DNA of 64,000 nucleotides from Melittangium boletus DSM 14713. Lineage in GTDB: Bacteria > Myxococcota > Myxococcia > Myxococcales > Myxococcaceae. Shown here one piece after another: positions 1-10,035 of the stretch; position 1 is the stretch's first letter; every line of letters begins with the position of its first letter. A program made the position numbers and the translations under genes. The notes below the pieces were generated by a model, which ran no database searches, had not been told where the DNA came from, and saw only the letters and a program-made list of their open reading frames with translations. The stretch is from NCBI RefSeq assembly GCF_002305855.1, contig NZ_CP022163.1, positions 744,292-808,291 of the forward strand, in the 5' to 3' direction.

Positions 1-1974
1 GTTTTCAGCGTACGGCGGAGGCGCCACCAGCAGGGCACGGCCGAGCATGAACTCGTGGCCGGCATCGAGATCCAGCGGATGCTTGTCCGCCGTGGCCTCG
101 GGGAACTCGAGGAAGAGGGGGCGCATCATGGGGAGCGCGGTGCGCGAGTGCTCCTCCGCCAGGGTGTAAAGGTAGGGCAACAGCCGGTAGCGCGTCTCGA
201 TGTAGCGGCGGCGCACGGCCTCGGCCGCGGGACCGTGGGCCCAGACCTCATGATCCGCCGTCCCCTTCTCGGCGTGGCTGCGATAGAGGGGATTGAAGGC
301 CCCCACCTGATACCAGCGCGTCAGCAGTTCCTCCGAGGGCGAGCCCGAGTAGCCCCCGACGTCGACTCCCGCGAGCGAGAAACCACTGAGCCCCAGGTTC
401 AAGAGCATGGGCGTGCTCAGGCGCAGGTGATTCCAGGTGGCGCTGTTGTCGCCCGTCCACGTGGCGCCATAGCGGTGGCCTCCCGCGTAGGTGGCGCGCG
501 TCAGGACATACGGCCGCTCCTGGGGCTTGAGCGTCAGCAGGCCCTCATAGGTGGCCCGTGCGTTCTGCAGACCGACGATGTTGTGGACCTCCGCATGGGT
601 GGCATCCCGGCTCTCGAAGCCGGGCTCCTCGATGCGGTGCACCGAGTCGAGCGGCAAGGTCTTCTGGGAGCTGAAGACCGAGGGCTCGTTCATGTCATTC
701 CAATGGCCCGCCATGCCCTGGGCGACCAGGTCCTTGTACAAGGCGCCCCACCAGGCGCGGGTCCGCGCGCGGGTGAAGTCAGGAAAGACCGAGGCCCCGG
801 GCCAGACACGGCCGGCGAAGACACTGCCGTCCGGGTTGTGGACGAAGTGGTTGCCCGCGATGCCCGTGTCATACGGCGCGTAGCCGGCGTTGGGGACCTG
901 CGCGATGTGGAGATCCGAGATGGAGACCACCCGGAAGTTCTGCTGGCCCAAATCCCGGAGGAGCCCGGGCAGATCCGGGAACTTGCTCGGGTCGACCGTG
1001 AAGGACCGGAATTGATTCAGGTAGTCGATGTCCAGGAAGAGCACATCCGACGGGATGCGATCGCTCCTCAAGCGAGTGGCGATCTCCCGCACCCGCGACT
1101 CGGGCTCGTAGCTGAAGCGGGACTGCTGGAAGCCGAGCGCCCAGCGGGGCGGCAAGGGCGCGGGCCCGGTGAGGAAGGTGTAACCCTCGAGCACCTTCCG
1201 GGGCTCTGGACCGTGGATGAAATAGTAGTCGAGGGGGCCGCCCTCGGAGCCGAACGAGTAGGCGTCACGCCACTGTTTGCCGAAGTCGAAGTGGGAGCGC
1301 CAGGTATTGTCGAGCAGGATGCCGTGGCTGCGTCCCGCGCGCACGGCCATGAAGAACGGAATGCTCTTGTAGATGGGGTCCGTCGACTCCTGATGGCGGT
1401 AGGCGTCGGTGTTCCAGAGGGTGAAGGCCTGGTCTCGGCGATCGAGGGGGCCCGCCTTGTCCCCCAGTCCAAAGTAATGCTCATCCACGGGCATCTGCCG
1501 GGTGACCTGGAATCCTCCCGCCACGAATTGCATGGGGCGTCCCACCGCGTCGACCGAGAGGATGTTGCCCTGGAGGTCGAGGATGACGAGCCGCAGCGGA
1601 TTCTTCTCGACCCGCACCTCCAGCGCCGCCGTGCGGAAGCCGACGGCGGAGGGGGTCTCCGGGAGCGCCTTCACCTTGACCTGCCGGGCCCGGGCCGCGC
1701 TCAGCACGGCCCAGGAGGCATCCTCCGGCAGGCTCTCCCCCGGACTGGCGCGGATCCGCAGGATGTCGTCCCGCAGCGCGGAGATCCGCAGGGTCGCGTC
1801 CCCGGCTCGCAATTCGAGGCCCTCCGGCAGCAAGCGAACGGACGTGACAGCGGTGAGCACTCGCGGAGCCGAGGGGCGCGGGGCGGGTTCAACGGGCCGC
1901 GCCTGAGCGGAGGTCCACCCGCAGCACGCCGCGAGAAGCACGGCACCAGGAAAGCGACGAAGGCTGTGGAGCAT
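1..1974 (-). CDS. GH31 alpha-glucosidase/alpha-xylosidase family protein (3' end beyond window)
   Basis: Secreted glycoside hydrolase of family 31, predicted to hydrolyse alpha-linked glucosides or xylosides in the envelope or outside the cell. The 658 visible codons start at an ATG at 1974 and run off the left edge, so the C-terminal beta-sandwich is missing. Residues 1-25 form a signal peptide ending near a SAQA cleavage site. An N-terminal beta-sandwich is followed by the (beta/alpha)8 barrel. The GH31 nucleophile motif GHWNDMNEPS places the nucleophile at D427, and TGDNSATW gives the acid/base at D509. The protein is divergent from the next gene, and both neighbours on the right are secreted, which fits an extracellular polymer-degrading role. 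The exact substrate cannot be read from the sequence. Confidence 0.9.
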   Translation of the reverse strand, partial: MLHSLRRFPGAVLLAACCGWTSAQARPVEPAPRPSAPRVLTAVTSVRLLPEGLELRAGDATLRISALRDDILRIRASPGESLPEDASWAVLSAARARQVKVKALPETPSAVGFRTAALEVRVEKNPLRLVILDLQGNILSVDAVGRPMQFVAGGFQVTRQMPVDEHYFGLGDKAGPLDRRDQAFTLWNTDAYRHQESTDPIYKSIPFFMAVRAGRSHGILLDNTWRSHFDFGKQWRDAYSFGSEGGPLDYYFIHGPEPRKVLEGYTFLTGPAPLPPRWALGFQQSRFSYEPESRVREIATRLRSDRIPSDVLFLDIDYLNQFRSFTVDPSKFPDLPGLLRDLGQQNFRVVSISDLHIAQVPNAGYAPYDTGIAGNHFVHNPDGSVFAGRVWPGASVFPDFTRARTRAWWGALYKDLVAQGMAGHWNDMNEPSVFSSQKTLPLDSVHRIEEPGFESRDATHAEVHNIVGLQNARATYEGLLTLKPQERPYVLTRATYAGGHRYGATWTGDNSATWNHLRLSTPMLLNLGLSGFSLAGVDVGGYSGSPSEELLTRWYQVGAFNPLYRSHAEKGTADHEVWAHGPAAEAVRRRYIETRYRLLPYLYTLAEEHSRTALPMMRPLFLEFPEATADKHPLDLDAGHEFMLGRALLVAPPPYAEN

Positions 1975-2019
1975 GATGAATCCCTTTATCAAAGAGGACG
2001 AGCCGCCTTGGAAATGAAA

Positions 2020-2051
2020 GAGCCCGGTCCTCACGAAGAAGGACCGGGCTC
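2020..2051 (-). terminator. Hairpin with T-rich tail inside the GH31 leader (possible attenuator)
   Basis: A perfect 12-bp stem (gagcccggtcct / aggaccgggctc) with an 8-base loop. Read on the minus strand it is followed by tttcattt, which is terminator-like. It sits 46 bases upstream of the GH31 start codon, not behind any minus-strand gene, so it may act as a leader attenuator or block read-through. Function is inferred. Confidence 0.5.
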
Positions 2052-2160
2052 CTCAATCAGCGGTGATGACCCGGCTGGGCACAGAAGGTGGCGTCCTCCT
2101 TGAAGACCACCGAGCCACAAGCTATTCTTGATTTAACGGAATTAGAGGGTTATCAGTCTC

Positions 2161-2175
2161 CCACCTGACAGGTGG
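2161..2175. promoter_or_regulatory. Inverted repeat CCACCT-gac-AGGTGG
   Basis: A perfect 6-bp inverted repeat with a 3-base centre, 63 bases before the start of the GxGYxYP gene. It contains the 9-mer TGACAGGTG, which recurs at 19031 and 21984, in both cases again beside CACCT/AGGTG inverted arms. It could be an operator for a dimeric regulator. This is inference from pattern only. Confidence 0.3.
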
Positions 2176-2237
2176 CGGGCTCTTGTCGGCCGCCAATGCC
2201 TGACACGGATGTCTCGAGGAAAAGGAGAGCGCTGCTC

Positions 2238-5084
2238 ATGAAAATCACTCGAAGCCCTCGTTTGCTTCTCACCTCCACCCTGACGCTCGCGGCGACGGGG
2301 ATGCTTCTCCCGGCGGAGGCATTGGCGGCCGGAATCACATGGCCCTCGAATCAGGTCCTCCCCTCCTTCTCCGCGCCCGCGGCGACGCTGGACCTGATGG
2401 ATCTGACCACCTCCGAGTTCAGGTACGAAGCGGAAGGCCCGCACATCCGGCATGGAACCGGACGTCTGGAGGGCAACGGGTGGCTCGCGCAGACCTCGAT
2501 CGACGCGCCCAATCAGTTCCTGACCTACGGTCCGTACGTCACCGATATCCCCACGGGCAACAACACGGCCTTCTTCGATCTGAGCATCGACAACAACACG
2601 GCCAGCAACAACGTCATGGTGACCGTGGATGTTCGAGACAACGAGACCGGAGTCGTCCTGGCGCAGCGGGACATCAGCCGGACGGAGTTCACGAACGTCT
2701 ACACCTTCCAGCGATTCGAACTCCCCTTCAACAATCCGACGGCTGGGCACGGCATCGAGTTCCGGATCTACTGGCACGGGCGCTCCTACATCAAGGTGGA
2801 CAGCGTCGGGGCGCGGACTGCCGTCCCGGATGACGAGGTGGCGCTGTTCACGACCCTCAAGGGAATCGTCAACAGGACCCAACCTCGCATCTTCACCTAT
2901 GACACCGCGATGCGGGGACAGGATGGCAAGACGGGTTGGCTGAACTCCCTGGGGCTGCGCTACACGGACGTCGCCGACAAGTGGAGCCTCCTGAGCAAAT
3001 ACAGGAGCGAAATCCAAGGCATTGTCGTCTACGACAGCGCGCTCCCCGACACGGTGAATCTGGCCACCACCATCGCGGGACTGCGGAGCGGCGTAGTCGC
3101 CTCTCCCGCCCTCGCGGCCCAACTGACGGCCGCTCCCTACAATCTGCCCATCCTGGTGGATTTGCGCGGCAAATTCACGACGAAGCTCCAGGTGTACCAG
3201 AACCTGTATGACAACTACTGGTCTCAGCTGACCCACAAGGTCATCATCGGACTCGCCCCCGGCATCAAGGGATTCCTCCGGGACTACGCCGCGGCGGTCC
3301 CGCTGGCCGTCGTGTGGCTCGATCCGAAGGTCGCCGCCGAGGATTCGTTGCTGAGGAAGTTCCTGGTGGCCATGCCGTATGGAACCGGAGGCATCTACAT
3401 GGGCTGGTGGCCGGAAGAAGCCGCGGGCATCCAGCGCGTCTCCGAGTACGGCATTTCCACCGTGGCCAGTGACTTCGCCTCCAACCTGACGGTGTTTGGC
3501 GGTGCGTCCCGGGTGGTGAACGTCAAGCCGGTCCCCAACAAGCCCACGCTGGGCAACAAGATCTACGTCTCCCTCATCTTGAGCGACGGAGACAATCTCC
3601 AGTTCGTGGAGCATCTCTTCAAGAAGAACTGGGATCACCCCGCCCGAGGGCAGGTCCCGCTGGGGTGGACCATCTCCCCGGCGATGCTGGACGCCATGCC
3701 CGGCGTGCTGAACTACCTGCACACCACGGCCACCCCCAATGACAACCTCATCTCGGGCCCGACGGGATTGGGCTACACGTACCCCAACTACTGGGGGAAC
3801 CAGTCCCACCTGGACAACTATGTGTCGCTGACCAACGACTACATGAGCCGTTCGGGGCTCAAGGTCCTGACCGTCTGGAACACGATCACCGGCGGCACGA
3901 ACACGAACGTGGGAAACAGCTTCGCGACCTACGCGCCGTCCCTCCTGGGGTTGACGGCACAGAACGCGGGCGGCGGCATCACGGTGTACAACAATCTCAT
4001 GCCGAGCCAGGGCCTCAATGCCACGTACTGCCCCACCGAGGCGTCCATGATCTCGGAGATCAACCGCCACATCTCGGGGTGGAATGGAACGTCTCCCCGG
4101 TTCGTCAGCATCCAGGCCAACCCGTGGGAGGGCAACAACTACCAGAGCTTCGTCAACGTGGTGAACTCCTTCAAGAGCAACACCAACATCGTCTTCGTCC
4201 GGCCGGACAACTACTTCCAGCTGATGCGCGAGGCCTACAACCTGCCCACGGATCCCTCCACCCTCGTGAAGACCTATGAGGCGGAGACGACGAGCTACGC
4301 CGGCTCTCCCTTCTCCCATGCGGTGGGCCGCTCGAGCGACAACGGCTGGACCGCGAACGTCGCACAGGACAATGAAGGAATGATGCTGTACGGCCCCTAT
4401 GTCACGACGTTCCCGGCCGGCCAGCTGACCACCACGTTCAAGATCAAGATCGACGTCGTCACCGGGAACAATGATCCCATCGTGACGCTCGATGTCCGGG
4501 ACGCCACCACGGGAGTCGTGTTGACGGCGTTCGATGTCTACCGGCATCAATTCAAGGCCAATGGCCTCTACCAGGACTTCAGCCTGACCTATCAGAACGT
4601 CGCGGGCCACCAGCTCGAGTTCCGGGCCAATTACAAGGACAGGGCGACCGTCAACATCGACAAGGTCACGACGACGACCCGCATCGGGCAGTACGAGGCG
4701 GAAGGCGCCGTGCAGGCCCACCACGCCGGCCGCCCGACCGGAGACGGATGGCAGGCCGCGCCCTCGCTCGACCCGGTCGGCCACATGGTCTACGGCCCCT
4801 ATGACGCCAATGTGCCCGTCGGCGCTCGGAAGGTGACCTTCCGGGTGAAGACCGACAACAACTCCCTGGGCGCCCAGGCCGTCGCGAGAATCGATGTGCG
4901 CGACGGCGTCACGGGACAGTCGCTCGCGGAGATGGAGCTGACGTCACAGCAGTTCGCCGCCGCCAACCAGTACCAGGACTTCGGCCTGAGCTTCCATCAC
5001 ACGACGATCAACCATCCCTTGGAGTACCGGGTCTACTTCCATGGCAAGACGACCCTCACCGTCGACAAGGTGACCATCAACTAA
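2238..5084 (+). CDS. GxGYxYP-family putative glycoside hydrolase with three repeated beta-sandwich modules
   Basis: Secreted protein of 948 residues. The ATG at 2238 is preferred over upstream in-frame starts because aaggagag lies 8 bases before it and it opens a signal peptide ending around ALAAG. The central region carries the signature GLGYTYP (about residues 510-516) of the GxGYxYP family, which is considered a putative glycoside hydrolase family. Three copies of a roughly 120-residue module recur, near residues 55-190, 680-820 and 825-948. They share a YEAEG-like start, an LxYGPYV-like strand and a final YxxRxxxxVDKV-like strand, and look like carbohydrate-binding or Ig-like sandwiches. 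The gene stands alone between two hairpins. Catalytic residues are not established for the family, so the activity is only predicted. Confidence 0.82.
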   Translation: MKITRSPRLLLTSTLTLAATGMLLPAEALAAGITWPSNQVLPSFSAPAATLDLMDLTTSEFRYEAEGPHIRHGTGRLEGNGWLAQTSIDAPNQFLTYGPYVTDIPTGNNTAFFDLSIDNNTASNNVMVTVDVRDNETGVVLAQRDISRTEFTNVYTFQRFELPFNNPTAGHGIEFRIYWHGRSYIKVDSVGARTAVPDDEVALFTTLKGIVNRTQPRIFTYDTAMRGQDGKTGWLNSLGLRYTDVADKWSLLSKYRSEIQGIVVYDSALPDTVNLATTIAGLRSGVVASPALAAQLTAAPYNLPILVDLRGKFTTKLQVYQNLYDNYWSQLTHKVIIGLAPGIKGFLRDYAAAVPLAVVWLDPKVAAEDSLLRKFLVAMPYGTGGIYMGWWPEEAAGIQRVSEYGISTVASDFASNLTVFGGASRVVNVKPVPNKPTLGNKIYVSLILSDGDNLQFVEHLFKKNWDHPARGQVPLGWTISPAMLDAMPGVLNYLHTTATPNDNLISGPTGLGYTYPNYWGNQSHLDNYVSLTNDYMSRSGLKVLTVWNTITGGTNTNVGNSFATYAPSLLGLTAQNAGGGITVYNNLMPSQGLNATYCPTEASMISEINRHISGWNGTSPRFVSIQANPWEGNNYQSFVNVVNSFKSNTNIVFVRPDNYFQLMREAYNLPTDPSTLVKTYEAETTSYAGSPFSHAVGRSSDNGWTANVAQDNEGMMLYGPYVTTFPAGQLTTTFKIKIDVVTGNNDPIVTLDVRDATTGVVLTAFDVYRHQFKANGLYQDFSLTYQNVAGHQLEFRANYKDRATVNIDKVTTTTRIGQYEAEGAVQAHHAGRPTGDGWQAAPSLDPVGHMVYGPYDANVPVGARKVTFRVKTDNNSLGAQAVARIDVRDGVTGQSLAEMELTSQQFAAANQYQDFGLSFHHTTINHPLEYRVYFHGKTTLTVDKVTIN

Positions 5085-5092
5085 GACACACT

Positions 5093-5139
5093 GAGACGCC
5101 CCGGGGCGGGCCCCTCACATCGGGGCCCGCCCCCGTCTC
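5093..5139 (+). terminator. GC-rich hairpin after the GxGYxYP gene
   Basis: A long stem (gagacg...cgtctc outside, ggggcgggcccc / ggggcccgcccc inside) begins 8 bases after the stop codon. There is no clear T-tract, so it may be a weak or Rho-assisted terminator. Confidence 0.5.
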
Positions 5140-5207
5140 ATGCCTGCGCGACCCCTCGTCCGCCCGTTCGCCCCACGCGGAACCCTTACAAAATCAGAAA
5201 GAAGGTC

Positions 5208-5243
5208 GTTCCCGGGAACCATCACCTTCTCTCATTGGGTGAT
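5208..5243. promoter_or_regulatory. Two adjacent inverted repeats upstream of the M4 protease
   Basis: The perfect 12-base palindrome GTTCCCGGGAAC (5208-5219) is directly followed by atcacc-N11-ggtgat (5221-5243). Both lie 37-72 bases before the protease start, in the expected promoter region, and could be binding sites for a repressor or activator. No regulator is identified. Confidence 0.35.
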
Positions 5244-5279
5244 TAATCTGGTGGGAGCGGCAAGTTTCTGCACGGGGGG

Positions 5280-7517
5280 ATGGCGTTGGCGAAGCGGGTG
5301 TTGAAGGCGATTTGCGGGGTGTGGTTGGGGGCCAGCATCGCGGCTTGCGGCTCGACGGCGGAGATGAACGAGGAACTGGTCCGCGACGAGCGAAAGGACG
5401 TGGACATCCAGACAGCGCTGTCCCGCTTCAAGGACGCGCGGGTCATGATGGGGAATTCAGGAGCACCCTACTTCGTGAAAGGTCGGTTGGGCCGACTGCC
5501 GGAATCCCTTGGAGGGCTTCGCGCGGACAGCGATGCGGCCCGCGGGGCGTTGGAGACCATCGCCCCCATCTTCCGGGTGAGCGCCGAGGAGTTGCGGCTC
5601 CAACGCAACTCGGTGGATGAACAAGGCCATCAGCATCTGCGCTATCAACAGACGCTGCACGGGCGGCGGGTGGTGGGCGGAGAATTCATCCTGCACGTGG
5701 ATGCCGAGCGCAACATCTACGCGGCCAACGGCTCGGCCCGTCTGGGGGAGCCCAGCTCCACCCAGGCGAGGATCGCCCCCGAGGCGGCGAGGAAACAGGC
5801 CGAGCGGGACTCCACCGCGACGGGAGCCACCGCGGGCAAGCACGCCGAGCTCGTGTACCTGCTGCTCGCGGAAACCCAAACGCCCCAGCTCGCCTACGAG
5901 GTCCGGGTGACGGGTGAGCGCGACGGCGCCCCCGCCGAGGATCTCGTCTACGTGGACGCGGAGCGAGGGGAGGTGCTGCTCGTCAATCCGCGCATCCACT
6001 CGGCGCTCCAGCGCAAGGTGCACACGGCCAACAATGGCACCGCCACGCCCGGCACGCTCCGGCGCTCCGAGGGCCAGGCCGCCTCGGGTGACAACCACGT
6101 GGACACCAACTACAACCGGCTGGGGGAAACCTACAACTGCTACAAGACGTTGTTCGGCCGGGACTCCATCAACAACGCGGGCATCCCGTTGGTGAGCACC
6201 GTCCATTACGCTCGCAACTACGTCAACGCCTACTGGGACGGCAACCAGATGGTGTATGGCGATGGCGACAACGTGAACTCCATCCCGCTCGGATTGGACG
6301 CGGACGTGACGACGCACGAGCTGACGCACGCCGTCACCCAATATGAGTCCAACCTCGTGTACGCGGGGGAATCGGGAGGCCTCAATGAGTCCGTGTCCGA
6401 CATCTTCGCCGGCGTGTGCGAGAGCTGGTCGCGCAACTGGGCCACGGACGCGGATGTCTTCAAGGTGGGCGAGGACATCTGGACGCCCGGCACCGCCGGG
6501 GACGCGCTGCGCTACATGGACGATCCGGCCAAGGACGGCATCTCGCTCGACAGCTACGGGGATTACTACACGGGCGTGGACGTGCACTACAGCTCGGGCA
6601 TCAGCAACCTGGTGTTCGCGCTGCTGTCCAAGGGCGGCAAGCATCCGCGAAACAAGACGAGCAATCCCGTGCCCGCGATTGGTCCGGAGAAGGCCGGCCG
6701 CATCTTCTACAAGGCGAACACGGACTTCTTCATCTCGACCACCACCTTCGAGCAGGCGCGCACGTACACGCTGCAAGCCGCCGAGTCGCTCTATGGCGCG
6801 AAGTCGCCCGAGGTCACCGCTGTCACCGAGGCCTGGAAGGCGGTGGGCATCCCCGCGGCACCGCCCGTGCTCACGCCCCTGGAGAATGGAGTGGCCGTCA
6901 CCGGCCTGACGGGCAGTGCTGGCAACAAGAAGTATTACACGCTCGAGGTCCCCCAGGGCCGCACCCGGCTGGTGATCAACATGAGCGGTGGCACGGGCGA
7001 CGCGGACATGTTCGTGAAGGCCGACGCGGCGCCGAGCACCAGTTCCTATGACTGCCGTCCCTACAAGAGCGGAAACACGGAGTCGTGTAGCTTCACCAAT
7101 CCCCAGGCGGGCACCTGGTACGTGATGATCAATGCCTACTCGGGCTACACGGGCGTCACCCTCAAGGCCACCTACAGCGGAAGCAGTCTGGACGATCCCA
7201 AGGGCATACCCGCCTCCGAGACGCTCAACGGCACCGTGTCCAGGAACGCGAACAACCATCATGGCGCCTTCGACGTGGTCGAGGGCAGTGCGTTCGAGGT
7301 GGTGATGACGGGCTCGGCGGATCCTGACTTGTATGTCCGTTTCGGCGCGCAGCCCACCACCACGACCTATCACTGTCGGCCCTTTCTCTCCGGAGCCGCC
7401 GAGCGGTGCGTGCTGACGGTACCCGCCGGCCACAGCAAGGCCTTCCTCATGGTGCGCGGGTATGACGTCGCCGCCACCTACTCGCTGGAGCTCCATTACA
7501 CCCAGCCGTCGAACTGA
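5280..7517 (+). CDS. M4 (thermolysin-like) metalloprotease lipoprotein with two PPC domains
   Basis: Exported zinc endopeptidase of 745 residues. The N-terminus is a lipoprotein signal with lipobox SIAAC (Cys about 23). An FTP/PepSY-type propeptide spans about residues 60-230, then the M4 catalytic domain with HELTH (H346, E347, H350) and the third zinc ligand E370 in GGLNES. Two tandem bacterial pre-peptidase C-terminal (PPC) beta-sandwich domains follow, near 540-635 and 650-740, each with a CRPxxSGxxxxC-like cysteine pair. This is the usual architecture of secreted myxobacterial proteases; the PPC domains are normally trimmed after export. The start is an ATG behind a G-rich stretch, and upstream inverted repeats suggest regulated expression. 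It probably serves predation or nutrient scavenging. Confidence 0.92.
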   Translation: MALAKRVLKAICGVWLGASIAACGSTAEMNEELVRDERKDVDIQTALSRFKDARVMMGNSGAPYFVKGRLGRLPESLGGLRADSDAARGALETIAPIFRVSAEELRLQRNSVDEQGHQHLRYQQTLHGRRVVGGEFILHVDAERNIYAANGSARLGEPSSTQARIAPEAARKQAERDSTATGATAGKHAELVYLLLAETQTPQLAYEVRVTGERDGAPAEDLVYVDAERGEVLLVNPRIHSALQRKVHTANNGTATPGTLRRSEGQAASGDNHVDTNYNRLGETYNCYKTLFGRDSINNAGIPLVSTVHYARNYVNAYWDGNQMVYGDGDNVNSIPLGLDADVTTHELTHAVTQYESNLVYAGESGGLNESVSDIFAGVCESWSRNWATDADVFKVGEDIWTPGTAGDALRYMDDPAKDGISLDSYGDYYTGVDVHYSSGISNLVFALLSKGGKHPRNKTSNPVPAIGPEKAGRIFYKANTDFFISTTTFEQARTYTLQAAESLYGAKSPEVTAVTEAWKAVGIPAAPPVLTPLENGVAVTGLTGSAGNKKYYTLEVPQGRTRLVINMSGGTGDADMFVKADAAPSTSSYDCRPYKSGNTESCSFTNPQAGTWYVMINAYSGYTGVTLKATYSGSSLDDPKGIPASETLNGTVSRNANNHHGAFDVVEGSAFEVVMTGSADPDLYVRFGAQPTTTTYHCRPFLSGAAERCVLTVPAGHSKAFLMVRGYDVAATYSLELHYTQPSN

Positions 7518-7525
7518 GCTTCCCG

Positions 7526-7561
7526 CCGGGCGGTCCTCGCGAGACAGCGAGGACCGCCCGG
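7526..7561. terminator. Bidirectional terminator hairpin between convergent genes
   Basis: A perfect 15-bp stem (ccgggcggtcctcgc / gcgaggaccgcccgg) with loop gagaca lies between the convergent protease and the small secreted protein gene. It probably ends transcription in both directions. Confidence 0.7.
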
Positions 7562-7583
7562 CCGCGTCGAGGCGAAGTGCCCG

Positions 7584-8180
7584 TCAATTCACGCGCGCGA
7601 GCACCAGGAAGCTCAGCGCGTTCGTCTCCGTCAGACCGCTCGTGCTCAGACACCGGCCGTTGAAGTCCGAGTTCAAGTAGGTGAAGGAGCGCACCACGGA
7701 GAAGCCCTTGAATTTCCCCTTCACCACCTCGCCCGTGTAGGAAACCGTGGTGGTGGTCGATTCCTCGTGCACCTCCGCGGGTTGGAGCGACAGCTCGGAG
7801 GTCTCGCCGTTGTTCCAGGTGACGGTCACCTTCTCGGGCGGACTGCCCAGCGCGTCCGTGCAGGTGTAGTTCTTGAACGAGTCCGCCGTGTTGGACACGG
7901 ACGCCGAGGAGACACCCAGCCCGCCCAGGGACAGGCAGCCGCCATACCTCGAGGAGAAGATCATGGAGCCGGACTGGGAGGAGGGAGAGAGCGCCGGGCT
8001 GAAGACCGTCCGGGCGGAGCCCACGCACGTCAACTGGACCTTCGGGAGCGGCTGCTCGCCGAGGGGCGACGTCCGCTCCGCCGCTCCAGCCAAGCCGCCT
8101 CCCATCATCACGAGGCCGAGCACTCCTCCAGTGACCGCACGCCGCGGCCCTCGCACATTCCACATGTGGCGCTTGTTCAT
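7584..8180 (-). CDS. Small secreted protein of unknown function
   Basis: A 198-residue protein with no domain I recognise. The ATG at 8180 is chosen over a longer in-frame start because a ggag lies about 8 bases before it and because it places an arginine-rich n-region and hydrophobic core (about residues 10-33, ending GLAGAA) at the N-terminus, giving a signal peptide. The mature part is rich in Ser and Thr with four cysteines (CVGS, GGCLS, YTCTD, GRCLS) that could form two disulfides. It looks like a small beta-rich exported protein. It converges on the M4 protease gene and follows cysS on the same strand after a 249-base gap in which I see nothing else. Confidence 0.6.
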   Translation of the reverse strand: MNKRHMWNVRGPRRAVTGGVLGLVMMGGGLAGAAERTSPLGEQPLPKVQLTCVGSARTVFSPALSPSSQSGSMIFSSRYGGCLSLGGLGVSSASVSNTADSFKNYTCTDALGSPPEKVTVTWNNGETSELSLQPAEVHEESTTTTVSYTGEVVKGKFKGFSVVRSFTYLNSDFNGRCLSTSGLTETNALSFLVLARVN

Positions 8181-8429
8181 CCCATCCGCTCCAAGGTCCA
8201 GTGAGCCGCGCCAGGTGCGTTCCGGGAGGGAAAGGACGTGGGCCAGCGCGTTCACCGGGACCGGGTTCGTGTGTCCGCCCAAGCCAGACAGCCCATCCCG
8301 AGCGCGAGGGTGGACACCCGGGAAAGAGCGGACAAGCCAGGACAGCCCGGGGTGCAGCTCAAGCGTCGGATGGGGCGGGCCACTTCATCCGCCATCCGCC
8401 ACGAACCGGTCCCCCGGGGAGGAGCGTCT

Positions 8430-9893
<1,464 letters not shown>

Positions 9894-10035
9894 GAACCTC
9901 CTACGGTCGGAATCGGGAATCGGACGGCCGACTTTCGCCAGGGACGGAAGGCACAGTCAACACTGACGACCCACCCACCCTGCGCAGCAGGCTGAAAAAG
10001 GACTATCCTCCCGGGCCGGAGCGAATGCCCACCCC

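Noticed and set aside
55..2103. Long plus-strand open frame opposite the GH31 gene
   Set aside because: The composition is Arg/Gly/Glu-rich without motifs, while the minus strand gives a full GH31 protein with both catalytic motifs. It is a high-GC shadow.
2166..2190. Possible sigma-54 promoter (tggcgggctcttgtc)
   Set aside because: The distance between GG and the second block is one base short and the -12 GC is GT, so it fails the strict spacing rule.
2142..4784. 880-codon minus-strand open frame over the GxGYxYP gene
   Set aside because: No recognisable domain, no ribosome site, and it mirrors the codon bias of the real plus-strand gene.
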